DNA of 64,000 nt from Camarhynchus parvulus (taxonomy: Eukaryota; Chordata; Aves; Passeriformes; Thraupidae), in the NCBI RefSeq assembly GCF_901933205.1, contig NC_044572.1, forward strand, positions 33,242,001 through 33,306,000. Direction: 5' to 3'. A program made the position numbers and the translations under genes. This document shows, piece after piece, positions 12,897-23,241 of the stretch. The notes under the pieces were generated by a model. The model was not told the origin of the DNA. It saw nothing but the letters and a program-made list of their open reading frames with translations, and made no database searches. Numbering within the stretch: the stretch's first letter is position 1; each line of letters opens with the position of its first letter.

Positions 12897-13250
12897 GCAT
12901 ATGCAAAAGCAGCTCCTCTATGCAAATCAGCGCCTGGAGCTGCCCTGGGCGGAGCGGAGCGTGGGCGGGAGGCGGAGACGGGCCCTGATTTGAATAGCAC
13001 CACCCAGAGCGTGACGTCTCCGGGCCCTCCTCCAATGAGGGCCGCCGCCGTCTCGGGTTGCGCTGGGGCGTGCGGCCCGTCCTCCCCGCCTCCCCAAGGC
13101 ACGCCCTCCTCGCGTGCCGTGCAGCCAATAGCAGCACTGGATGCAAATACACAGGGGGCGGTGCGCACACGGAGCCTGCTGATTGGACGCGCATGGCCGG
13201 CGGCGAGCGGCCCCCTTCGGAGGGGCGGGCGCGCCCCGCGATTGGCCGGC
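12897..13250. promoter_or_regulatory. Promoter-like module B: octamers, CCAAT boxes, CRE half-site, GC boxes
   Basis: An octamer-like ATATGCAAAA lies near 12899, and exact ATGCAAAT at 12920-12927 and 13141-13148. CCAAT is at 13032-13036 and 13125-13129, with inverted ATTGG at 13182-13186 and 13241-13245. TGACGT is at 13012-13017 and several GGGCGG/GGGCGGG boxes surround them. The motif vocabulary matches module A about 5 kb upstream. It is probably an active CpG promoter or a pair of divergent promoters. Confidence 0.55.
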
Positions 13251-13360
13251 GGTGTGGGCGGGGCGCGTGACGCAGGCGGGCGGAGATCGGGGCGGGGCGG
13301 GCTCCGCGCTCCTCCCGCCAACCCCCGGCCCTGCCCGCGCCCTCCGCCCTCCCTGACCGC

Positions 13361-13720
13361 GGGACCGCCCCTCTGACCGTGAGCCCGCCCGGCCAGCGGG
13401 ACCGCCCCTCGGGCCGTGAGCCCGCCCTGACGGCGGGACCGCCCCTCGGGCCGTGAGCCCGCCCTGACCGCGGGACCGCCCCTCGGGCCGTGAGCCCGCC
13501 CTGACGGCGGGACCGCCCCTCTGACCGTGAGCCCGCCCAGACCGCGGGACCGCCCCTCGGGCCGTGAGCCCGCCCTGACAGCGGGACCGCCCCTCGGGCC
13601 GTGAGCCCGCCCTGACGGCGGGACCGCCCCTCAGCCATGATCCCCTCCGGGACAGCGGGACCGCCCGTCGGCCGTGATCCCCTCCGGGACAGCGGGACCG
13701 CCCCTCGGGCCGGTGCCGCC
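13361..13720. repeat. 37-bp GC-rich minisatellite, about 9.7 copies
   Basis: GGGACC recurs exactly every 37 bp at 13361, 13398, 13435, 13472, 13509, 13546, 13583, 13620, 13657 and 13694. Units differ by a few substitutions; the last two carry ATGATCCCCTCCGG instead of GTGAGCCCGCCC. Most units contain two GC-box-like cores (on the minus strand GGGCGGT and GGGCGGGC). Because 37 is not a multiple of three, the long minus-strand ORF cycles through all frames of the unit, which explains its repeated Arg-Ala-His-Gly-like peptide. Confidence 0.95.
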
Positions 13721-13960
13721 CCGCCGCTGCTGGGGTGCGTGAGACAGAAGAAGGGGAGAAGGATGGAACCCCCTGAACGGGCAGGGCGGTCCCAACTCCG
13801 CCCTTTGCGGTTACCAAGCAGCCTCGATCGCGGGGCAATTGGGTGAAGCCAGGCGGGGCTGAGTCTGACACGCCGGTGCCGCGGCGAGGCTGTGCGGGTT
13901 CAGCCCCCGCATCCATCGCTTCGTGTGCCGCGGTGAAGAACTCTGATTGCCGCCCACGCG

Positions 13961-14944
13961 GTTAATAGGAAAAATTCTCATAATGGAAAGACGCCTCCGA
14001 GAGCGTCCGAGCGCCAATTTAAACCCTCCCCCAGCCTCCCCGATGCGGTTTTTAAAAGAAGCAAATAGCACTAGAACTATTCGCTCTAGGCAGCTTCGTG
14101 CTTTTAAAAAAGCACTTAAAAGTGCCCCAGCTTCACCTCGCCATGATTTAGGTGATCATCCGAAGTGATTTAAGTGATCGTCTCGCCTCGAGCGATCGTT
14201 TCAGCCTTTCCCTTAAAGTCGCTTTCCGAACAAAAATCTCCTGGTGGTCAATGAGGTCTTAAAGGCACGGCGTTAAAGGGCTTATTTTTTACTAAAGAAC
14301 ATCTGAAAGTTTATTCATATATATTCGTGAATAATCATTCTTCACCCCTTTATTTGCCTTTTTATTTTTAACAGGTTGTTGTTCATCATTGACACGATAT
14401 TTCAGAAATGTTACACACAATTGTGTATTTCTTGAATACACGCGAATTGACAGCTGACATAAACACTTCGCGGAAATAAAATAGCATGAGTTGAGAGTGT
14501 AGCTGCGTCCTCAGAACTAACTCCAGAGCTGGCCCAGCAAATGCACAAATGATAGCGGGGTCTCTCAGAACGGCAGCAAAAAGTTTTCAACACAGCGCAC
14601 TGCAGTTTGTACATGAGGGAGGTGTGTGATGTATCTCTCTCTGTCCGTGAAAGCTTTCTGCAATATTTGTTCTGAACACAAACTGTTAAATCGTGCCATG
14701 TATTTCGTTAATTAGGAGCCTGAGAGCCGTGGCGTCAGGCAGGGAGGAAACTTTGCGCTCCGATCCTGGAAGCGCTAATGGAGTAATGCTCGCTATTTGT
14801 CAGGACTTCGAGGATGAATTGCTCATAACTTTTGCTAAACTAGGGAAAAAATCCCTGCGTAAGGATCCAGCAAACGAAGACTAAAAAATCCGTCTAGAGA
14901 AAGATAAAACTCATAATGAACAATAAAAGAAGCTATACAAGATG
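13961..14944. other. Non-coding, possible conserved regulatory sequence
   Basis: AT-rich, free of recognisable transposons, with retained CpGs (for example 14080-14230 and 14700-14830). Homeodomain-like TTAATTAG occurs at about 14,708. The 14,690-14,884 segment has an open frame of 63 codons but resembles a non-coding element more than a gene. Confidence 0.3.
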
Positions 14945-15002
14945 CTGGGTGTAGCTCATTTTCGGGGAGCAGACTTGGGTAGAAAATTAGAGCTACACCC
15001 AG
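14945..15002. repeat. Strong imperfect hairpin (19 bp stem, 18-nt loop)
   Basis: CTGGGTGTAGCTC (14945-14957) pairs perfectly with GAGCTACACCCAG (14990-15002). After a 2-nt TA bulge on the right arm, ATTTTC (14958-14963) pairs with GAAAAT (14982-14987), leaving loop 14964-14981. Outside these arms pairing stops. At 58 nt it is short for a pre-miRNA and I do not recognise the arms as a known miRNA. Confidence 0.85.
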
Positions 15003-17880
15003 AACGCAGTTGTAGGATGCGGTGTTGAAAACCTGGTAATTCCGAAGTTCACTGTGTTAGTATAATTCATGTATGAAGATCCCGCAGTGCCTGAGAGAGA
15101 AATGTTCAAGTCTGCAATGCATATTTTTCTGTGCTTGACAGCACACCTTCGGGGCAGTTATTTTTATATTAAAATGATGTGCTTATTTTACTTCAAAATG
15201 TGTAACATGCCTTTGTTTGGAGGTTTTGGGCTTGTTTGGAGCTTTTTTGTTTCAGTTTTTTTTCTGGCATTATAAATTTTTTTTGTATACTGTGTTCCGG
15301 TGTTTCTACGACTTGCTTAATTTAATGGGGGAATTGTGCATGTTTGCTGTATTATTGCTGACATAAATGACATGGTATACCACTGAAAACAGAGGTGAAA
15401 GCTACCTGAATTGTTGCATTAGACCCACACAACAACGCTAATTTCTAGCTAAATTGTGTATTTTTCTAGACACTGTATGTTCTTGTCATTTAGATATATT
15501 TTAAAATATGCAAATAAATGGCTGGCTATTCATAAAGATTATTACAGATTCCTGCTGCACAGCAGGAGAATGTGACACAAGTGCATCAGCTTGGTTCTTT
15601 ACCTGACCGAAATTGATGTAGGTAGGAACATTTCCTATTAGCTGGGGATCTGTGATATTGGCAGATTTATATGCTTTTATGGTCCTGGAATTTAATTTAC
15701 CTGATCTGCAAAAGAAGTTTTGATGGATAAAGTTACAGGATCGGGCCAATGCAAAGAAAAAAAATTAATTGCTGAACAATTTGTGTCAGTTTATTTTATT
15801 GTGTCCTAATCATGGTTTAGTTTAACTTTCTAAATTACTTTGGATATGCAGTTTATCAAGATGTCTGAAATTAAATGACAGAAAATTCTACAGATATAGC
15901 TTAGTAGGACTTTTAAAAGGTTTATATAGCTGTATGGATAACAAAAAAACCCCAAAGAACTTGTAATACAGGCATGTGTAAGGGATAGAAATACTTATAT
16001 ACCAGAGTGTAAAACAAGGACTCGATTTACATTCTTGGAAATTATGTTTTCTGGTGCAGGCTTTTTCATAATTCTTTATCATGGAGTTACTCATTGTCCC
16101 TTACTTCACGTCATCTGGGACTGATATCTGTCTGAATAAACCACTTTTAATTTTGCCAACGCTTATAGGTATTTTCCTTTTTGAATGTCTTAAATCATAT
16201 TCCCTGCTCTGTTCAAGATCTGTTCCATCATAAAACAAGTGGATGTTTTCCCAATGACTGACAGGCATTGCATTATGTCCTAAAGGAACCATACACTGTA
16301 TTTCATGCAATGCCAAAGAATGAATAAGCATGAAATCCGATTAGATCTATTTTTCTCGTATTACAGTTATTGTGGTTTGCAAAATTGCTACTTAACACAT
16401 TTTGCAGATGATGTCCATTTTCCGCATGTTAGACAAACAGATGTTTTCTTCCACAATTATTTATTTCACTCCAATATGTTAAATAGGTAGCTGATCACAG
16501 AAAGAAAGAGTGAAGCTGTTAACTCTGTGGGGAGTCCATAAGTGAAATCTTTTGCAACAGAGACTCAAGAGTGGTTTACACCTGAGGCTGTACTCCCTGG
16601 TGATGAGGACAGGATAGCAGAGTGTAATTCATGGTTTCTGTTTCTGACCCTGGGGACCCACCAGGTGTGTGACCCTCTCTCAATTTCGGGTCTGTAGATA
16701 TTAACTCAGAGTTTGCCTCACTGAAGCAGGTTAAGAACCTTGTCTGCAGTGCTCCAGGAGTCACTGCAGAAAGACTTTTAGAAATACAAAGCACTGTCTC
16801 AAAACAGTAACAGAAACACAGGGCAGAAACAGCAGAGCTCTTGCATGCCAGAAAAGTTCAGCCTGTAAAGGGAAGTCAAAAATATCAGAGATAATTCATG
16901 GCTATGTCAGGAGATCAATTTTCCCTATACCAAGCACAAACTGAAGTCTACTTTAAAGTAAAGTAAATGCAAAAAGTGTGTTTTCCAGACAAGGGGACCA
17001 AAAAAAAAAAAAAAAGGGGGGAAAAAAAGAGTTCTTTAAAGCACACTTTAAATGTTAATAACAGTTAAGTAACTATAATAACAGTAAAGTGATTTTTTTT
17101 CTCTCTCTTAGGTGTTTTTAGTGGCATAAACTCTGCTGTTGGGACAAGTTGAATGCTTGAAATTAATATTTTAGTTTGTGGTTTGTGGTTTGCTTTAGGT
17201 TTTGTTATTTGTTTGGGGCTTTTTCCAAGCCATGAGCTTCTCAAATGCAGTAATAGAGATCTTCTGATTATGATCGCTGCTGGACCAGAACTACATTACA
17301 CTTTGGTGCTGTAAGTGAGAGTGAGCTAAGGAATAAATTTTATTTCAGACCATTGTAATTGTGAGTTCCAGACCTGGCCCTCTAATTCTGTTTGAATTAT
17401 TCACTCCTGGTGGAATCTATCTATCATGCTCAAGTGCCTTGGCTGTTCACCCTGAACCCCATGTCACAGGGCTTCTATAAACCTTATCTTGCCTTCTACA
17501 AAAAATAAAATACATATGTTCTCATAGCTTTACAAACACCAGAAATGCAGGCAGGTTGGCAGCTCTCCCCTCCCGGAGCAGGAGAGCTGAGTTTTGGTCC
17601 GTGCAGGAAAGCAGGCTCCGGGTAATTCTCTGAGCTGCCGCAGGAGGGTTGCGGACCGCAGGAGCACCGAACGCAGCCCCGAAGTGCTGCCCCAGCCCTT
17701 GCTTTGAATCACCTGGCAGCAAACCAGAACGGATTAAAGGGAAACAGAGTAAGGGAAGCGACGGGAATGAATGACATCCTAGAGAGACATGAGCTGTGTC
17801 AGCTCAGCTCAGCATTTCCTCTGAACACAAGGTGAATTTACACCTCCTGGCCAGGTCTATAGTTTGAATATACAGTTATA
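15003..17880. other. Intergenic, no gene recognised
   Basis: AT-rich sequence with only short open frames. A purine run (A16 followed by G6 and A7) lies at 17000-17028. A small GC-richer patch with several CpGs occurs at about 17,560-17,770 and could be a minor regulatory element. Confidence 0.45.
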
Positions 17881-17892
17881 CAAATACTTCAG

Positions 17893-18079
17893 TTTTGCTT
17901 GTTTTTGTTTTGGGGTTGGTTTTTTGTTTGTTTTTTTTTTTTTTTTTTTTTGTGGTGGTGGTTTTTTTGGGTTTTGGGGGTTTTTTTGTTTGTTTGTTTG
18001 TGTGTTTTTTTGTTTGCTTTTGGGTTTTTTGATTTTGTTTTTGTTTGTTTTGTTTTTGGTTTGTTTTTTTTTTTTTTGG
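17893..18079. repeat. T/G-rich low-complexity tract
   Basis: About 190 bp made almost only of T and G: T21 runs, GTTTGTTTGTTTG, GGTGGTGG and GGGTTTTGGGGG. One strand is nearly all T/G and the other A/C. Phe/Val/Gly-rich and Lys/Thr-rich ORFs across it are artefacts. Confidence 0.9.
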
Positions 18080-20333
18080 TGCTAAACCATTTTGTAGGAC
18101 CTTTTCTGATCACTCAGCCTCTTTCCTCACCAGTAAGTCAAAATACCCATTCCATGGTTTTTAACCACTGGAAACCTTGTTCCATATCAACAGAAAAAAG
18201 AAAATAGCTAAGAGCAAAACCTTCTTGCCCTTTGCTTTGCCAGCCCAAATACACATGGCAGCTGCAGAGGCACAGGGAAACCGGTGTGTTTCCCATGCAG
18301 AAAGTCAGGGGCAGGTGTAAGGTTCAGCCTTTTCCCATGGAGGCAGAAAAGGCACAGGTTTTGCCCCTCCAGTGGGCATTCCATGCATCTGCCAGCCCTG
18401 CTCATCCAGCCCTGGGATTGCTGTGCTCACTGCACAGAGTGGCAGAACTGCAGCCCCGTGGAGCCTGGGTGATCTGCAGGTGCCCACACTGCCCTGGGCA
18501 GCTTGTGTGTGTGTGGTTTGCTCTACCCAAACCCCTGCCCTCACACCCCCACCTTCCCAAGGGGGCCAGAAAGGCTTGGGCTGGCTCTGGCATGATACAA
18601 CCCACAGTGTTGCCACTTAAAACAGAAAGAACCAATTTTTTTTTTTCTTTTTTTTCTTTCTTTTTTTTTTTTTAATTGTAGAAAGGATAGCACAAATTGC
18701 ACATTGAGGGCAGCCATTTTCTCCATTGCCATAGCATAACTGTTCTTTGCCTGCTCCCCAGAGCTTTACTAGGACATAATATCCAGATTATCACTTCCAT
18801 CTTGTGCATATGGAGATGCTACTCTAGTAGAGTTCATCCTCAGGAGAAAATATTACGCACTTTAAATTGTTCTCCTTGGCTTTTCCCTGCAGATATATTT
18901 TATGCTAACAGGGAATGCAATCTTCAGCACAAACTCGAGAACAACATGGTGAACTATAATAATTATTGGACCTGTTAGGTCTATTATGGAAATAAATCTT
19001 CTGTGAACCAACATTTTCCCTCTTATGTTTCACAGAGAGACAGTAACCCTTCTGCTGTCAATGAATTAATTTGCTAAAAGAAGCTGGAGTTCATAGATAA
19101 ATCTTAAGATTATTTCTCATTTACATATTAGCTTAGCATTTATGTGCAGTTCCATTTGTGTGATACTCCTGGGGACAATCCAGGGAACAATATGAATCAT
19201 CTAATATGTTAAAATTAGGCTACAATAGAAGGGAGAAAACCTATCTATTTTTTTTATTTTAAATTATTTAGAAGAGTCTCTGTGATTAATTATGTAGCAC
19301 TGTATGCATAGTATTCCAGAGTCATTTTTGCATCTGTCTGATGCTGGAGCATACTTGAAGAGAGCTTTCTGTGCTGAGACTCCTTCAGAGTGTGCATTAT
19401 CTCAAGGACTACTGGTTGTGGCTTGTGTGATATCCTGGCTCAGACATGGATTGTTTTTTCTTCTTATTTATGGTGAAGAAACAAGGTCAGAGCCATAAAT
19501 GAAAGCAGGACCAGTGTATTTCCTATTTCCTGTGGAGTCCCCAGAGCTCTGGTTTGAAATCATTACTGCTGTTAATTAATGATTTGCCAGCTGTCTGCGC
19601 TAATTTTATAGCATTTATGTATGCAGAGCCATTGTGCCTCACATTCCTGCTTGAGAATCAAGAAGCAAGACACTAGAATCACACTTACATGTTCACTTGT
19701 TATCTTGAATATGGTCTGCTTGCACAGACCAAACTGCAAGGCTTACTGAGGAGATTTAGCTGCAGCAGAGATCAACTTTGGGACATTTTAGACATTTTCA
19801 TTTCAATTTCTACTTGATTTTGGGCAGTAATACATCAGGAAAAAGGCAAAGTGGGCAGCTTATCTTATTTTAAAGGTACACATCAGTTTAAAATTGGAGT
19901 GAAAAAGCTGGGCAGTATAATGCATTAGCCAGACAGATTCTTACAGAAAACATAATTTCTGTGTGTGTTAGTGGCTGCACCACTGCCCACACTTAGCTGC
20001 AATGCATGCATGGCTTTGCTTGGCTCCTTCCATCATGCTTTCATAAACCCCTCATTTTTCCTGAAGGTTTGGGAAACCAGATGGTTGCAGTAACACAATT
20101 CCCAGTGACCAGCTCCATTTCTCTGCAGCAGTCCTGCAGTTACAGTTGGCTCAATGCTTAGTTCAGTATTTGTTTCCCATTCTCTCCTCTGAGGGCTTCT
20201 GTCAATGTGGGCTGTTGAGCAGCTGTGGCATTTCTGACAGGAATGGAAATATCTGTGGCTGACTGTACACACCCTATAAAGTTTTTAGAGTGGGGGCCCA
20301 CTGCTCTGGAACTGATTCATCTGAATGGTTCAG
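18080..20333. other. Intergenic, no gene recognised
   Basis: Unique sequence. Overlapping short ORFs at 18,230-18,640 reflect local GC richness. A T-rich tract lies at about 18,638-18,673. From 18,700 to 20,330 the sequence is AT-rich with no transposon I can identify. Confidence 0.45.
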
Positions 20334-20934
20334 TGTCCTGGTTTCAGGTAGGAGACAGATAATTTACTTTCCAGTAGCTGGTGCAGTGCTGTGGTTTGCA
20401 TTTAGAACGAGAATAACGTTGATAACACATTGATGTTTTAGTTGTTGCTAAGCAATGCTCAAGGACTCTTCAGCCCCTCATATTGCCCTGCCAGAGTGTT
20501 GGCTGGGGGCACAAGAAGTTCAGAGGGGACATAGCTGGGACAACTGACCCAAACTGGACAAAGAATATTCCATACCATAAGACAGCATGCTCAGTATGCA
20601 AAATGGGGGACAGCTGGTCAGGGGCCACTGCTCAGGAACTCAGGCAGTGAGTGGTGAGCAATAGCCCTGTGCATGGTTATTTTATATATAAGAACAACAA
20701 CAACAACAACTATTATTATTATTGTTATTATTGTTATTGTGTTATTATTATGTTATTAATTATATTATTATTATTATTTTCCCCCTTCTTTTTCTGTCTT
20801 ATTGAACCGTCTTTATCCCAACGCACCAATTTTAATCTTTGTTGCTGAATCTCTCCCCCATCCTGCTGCAGGGAGAGGGAAAAGAAGTGAGCAAGCTGTG
20901 GTATTTAGTTGCCAGCCAGGTTAAACCACAACAG
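20334..20934 (+). repeat. 5' LTR of the endogenous retrovirus
   Basis: Starts TGTCCTGGTTTCAG and ends GGTTAAACCACAACA. The expected TATA position reads AGTATGCAAAA (about 20593) and the poly(A) hexamer position reads ATTGAA (about 20801), both decayed compared with the second LTR. A CAA/TTA/TTG microsatellite at about 20,696-20,780 has expanded inside it, making it about 46 bp longer than the other LTR. Confidence 0.85.
20696..20780. repeat. (CAA)n/(TTA)n/(TTG)n microsatellite inside the 5' LTR
   Basis: Runs of CAACAACAAC and then TATTATTATTGTTATTATT. The matching site in the second LTR (about 22,871-22,895) is much shorter, so it grew after or apart from insertion. Confidence 0.85.
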
Positions 20935-20943
20935 CCATTTTTC

Positions 20944-20962
20944 TGACACCCAACATGGTGCC
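20944..20962 (+). other. Candidate retroviral primer binding site
   Basis: TGACACCCAACATGGTGCC, 9 nt after the 5' LTR end, resembles the tRNA-Lys(1,2)-type primer binding site. About 14 of 18 positions agree, and three of the four mismatches are A for G at positions where CpG decay would give it. This supports calling the first LTR a true 5' LTR rather than a solo LTR. Confidence 0.5.
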
Positions 20963-22490
20963 AAGAGGGTGAAGATAATGACTGGTCTGGCCAGAGTGTT
21001 TTAAAACAAATTTTTATAAACATGCATTACATTAGTTTAATAGTCACTCATCACAATGTTGATTTATTTGCTCACAGAGCTGTTGCACTTGTTCTCAGAG
21101 TTGCACTATGTAGCACCCTACTTGCTGTGGTGTTTGTCTCTTGTGGTGTTTGTCACCTCTGGGGGCTGGGTTAAGGGTTTTCATTTTGTTGTCATTTGTA
21201 ACACTGGCTTCTGATATGAAAAAAATTGCTGCTCATGAGAGTAATCTGATATCTGTACTCAGACTGCCCTCATTTCCATGCTCTGGGAGCCATGTCTTAG
21301 AAACTAGTGACAATTTATGACTTCTCCTCAGAGAGCCAAGCTGTGGGTGAAAAAAAGTGGGGGAAGGTGTCCCCCACTCCTTCACCCTCCTTTCTTCCTT
21401 TTTGTTTTCCCCTTTTCCTTAGTGTCTGGGCTAATTAAAATAGCTCTTGAGAATTTTGAATATTATTGGGATGTTCAAACCAGCATGTTTCTGTTGATAT
21501 GTCTCATATTACTAAATGTGCTCCAGATCTTGTTTAATGTTAAACATCTATTTAAGAATACCATGCAGAGATCTACCTGGAGGCTGGACAGCTGAGAGTG
21601 TCAGGCTGCATGGGACAGCACAGGCAAGTACCTAGGACAGTAGGCACCTCCAGTGTTTGGGACTTCAACCCTGAACAAGAACAGAACCCTGAAAAACTAG
21701 AAAAATATTTGGGAAAAGTGAGCAGGCAATTCCTGAAAGACACAGGAGGATGTGTCTTTCTTCCTGAAAGATGCAGTCACCCAGGCAATTCCTGAGAGAC
21801 ATAAATCACTGCAACATGCTGAGGCCTGGTCCACATCCCCTGAGCCCTGTCCAACACTGCTCACCAACCCAAGGGCAAGAGAAGGTCTCTTAATCTGACA
21901 ATAAAGCGGCAGCTATCACAGTTGCTCCAAATCCCATGGCATGGCTGAACCAGAGAGCCAGCCCTCGTCAAGATCAGTCGCTCCTATACATGAAGAAATG
22001 CTGGAAGAAAAAGTCCACTCATCTCATAAAGGAAGAAACTCTGTCCTTCCTTAAGGGAAGAAGTGGGAGAGGCAGACTGCCCCAAAGCGAGGCCATCACG
22101 AGAACAGAAGGAAGAGACAGAACTGAAACAAGGCAGTAACCACCCCATCTTCATCCCTGTGTTTGTGGCTGGATATGTGAGGAGATTTCAGCCATCTTCC
22201 AGGTGAGCCCATTGTCACCTGCCTGTTCCAGTGCTGGGATAACTGGGCCAGTAGCCTGGAATTAGAGGGCAGGGAATCCAAAAAGCTGGGATCTGTTTCT
22301 GGGGAAACGGGCATTGACAAAGGGATTGGTAAAGGGGCATGAGGCTTCAGCCTCCGAAGGTGCCTCCTGTTCAGGAGAGAAGGAAAGGTATCCCTTCCAG
22401 GGAGATATTATATATCAACACGGACAGAGGTATCCTGTACCCGAAGAATTAGCTGTGCTGGAGGTGATTTATGGTAACCCACACAAAAAG
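20963..22490 (+). pseudogene. Remnant internal region of the endogenous retrovirus
   Basis: About 1.5 kb with no intact gag, pol or env and no recognisable catalytic motif. Open frames are short: a 92-codon frame at 21317-21595 is hydrophobic in its middle, and one at 21936-22139 is rich in Lys/Arg. A duplicated block, CAGGCAATTCCTGARAGACA, occurs at about 21,724 and 21,782. GAAAGACACA and TGTGTCTTTC form a small hairpin at about 21,737-21,762. No strong polypurine tract precedes the second LTR. Confidence 0.45.
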
Positions 22491-23045
22491 TGTCCTGGTT
22501 TCAGCTGGGAGACAGTTAATTTTTTTCCCAATAGCTGGTGCAGTGCTGTGTTTTGGATTTAAGATGAGAATAACGTTAATAACACACTGATGTTTTAGCT
22601 GTTGCTAAGCAGTGGTCAATGACTCTGTAAACTCTCATATTACCCTGCAAGCTAGCGGGTTGGGGGCACAAGAAGTTGGGAGGAGACACAGCTGGGACAA
22701 CTGACCCAAACTGGACAAGGAATATTCCATACCATATGCCATATATACCCCAGCGTATAAACTGGGGGGACAGCTGGCCAGAGGGCACTGCTCAGGAATT
22801 GTCTGGGCAGTGAGTGGTGAGCAATAATATTGTCCATCATTTGTTTTGTACATTGTAATTATTTCAGAGTTGTTATTATTATTATTATCATTATTACAAT
22901 TTTCCATTCCTTTTCTGTCCCATTAAACTGTCTATACCCTGACCCACAAAGTTTTGTCCAATTCTCTTCACCACCCCACTGAGGAAGGGAGAAGTGAGTG
23001 AATGGCTGTGTGGTGTTTAGCTGCCTGCCAGGTTAAAACACAACA
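22491..23045 (+). repeat. 3' LTR of the endogenous retrovirus
   Basis: Starts TGTCCTGGTTTCAG and ends with GGTTAAAACACAACA. It keeps a TATA-like GTATAAA at 22755-22761 and an ATTAAA poly(A) hexamer at 22922-22927. It is better preserved than the first LTR and could still act as a weak promoter or poly(A) site. Confidence 0.85.
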
Positions 23046-23203
23046 CTGGCTTAGTGTTTAAGCTATTCCTGACCCCCTGCTGCTTTGAGCTCCTCGACAA
23101 AGTTTACATTTTTCATACCTACTCCTTGAAGATATTGTTTAATTTGTGTATTACTTCTTGTAGACAAAATACTCCTTCCTAATGTGAGAAAAAGGAAAAA
23201 GCA

Positions 23204-23241
23204 AGGTGCTTTAGATAAACATGAGTTTATCTAAAGCACCT
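23204..23241. repeat. Perfect inverted repeat, 17-bp arms, 4-nt loop
   Basis: AGGTGCTTTAGATAAAC (23204-23220), loop ATGA (23221-23224), then the exact reverse complement GTTTATCTAAAGCACCT (23225-23241). A 38-bp near-palindrome with no mismatch is unexpected by chance. It lies about 160 bp beyond the retroviral element. Confidence 0.95.

Larger units (their letters stand above)
12340..13960. promoter_or_regulatory. Second CpG island of the 7-14 kb complex
   Basis: Strong GC and CpG enrichment from about 12.35 kb, peaking at 12.8-13.75 kb. It contains promoter-like module B and the 37-bp minisatellite. Long minus-strand ORFs here (304 and 329 codons) mostly read through the minisatellite and are not credible proteins. 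Together with the first island it forms a roughly 7-kb CpG-island complex, a layout often seen at developmental loci. Confidence 0.65.
20334..23045 (+). mobile_element. Decayed endogenous retrovirus, internally deleted
   Basis: Two related LTRs in the same orientation (20334-20934 and 22491-23045) flank only about 1.56 kb, far too short for gag-pol-env. A primer-binding-site-like sequence follows the first LTR. The LTR type (TGTCCTGGTTTCAG start, AATAACGTTRATAACACA block, ATTAAACTGTCT near the 3' part) is one I know from Neoaves genomes. I cannot assign it firmly to ERVK or ERVL. No convincing target-site duplication is visible (TTCAG before, CTGGC after). The LTRs differ at roughly one site in six by eye, so the element is old or chimeric. 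Confidence 0.8.

Noticed and set aside
12724..13916. 304- and 329-codon minus-strand ORFs
   Set aside because: They read through the 37-bp minisatellite; the repeated peptide cycles through three frames of the unit and is not a protein signature.
14945..15002. Hairpin as a pre-miRNA
   Set aside because: Stem of 19 pairs and total length 58 nt are short for Drosha/Dicer substrates, and neither arm matches a known miRNA; kept only as an unexplained structure.
17864..18207. Phe/Val-rich and Lys/Thr-rich ORFs
   Set aside because: Direct translations of the T/G-rich low-complexity tract.
20963..22490. Functional retroviral genes between the LTRs
   Set aside because: Only 1.5 kb, short interrupted frames and no recognisable gag, protease, polymerase or envelope motif.
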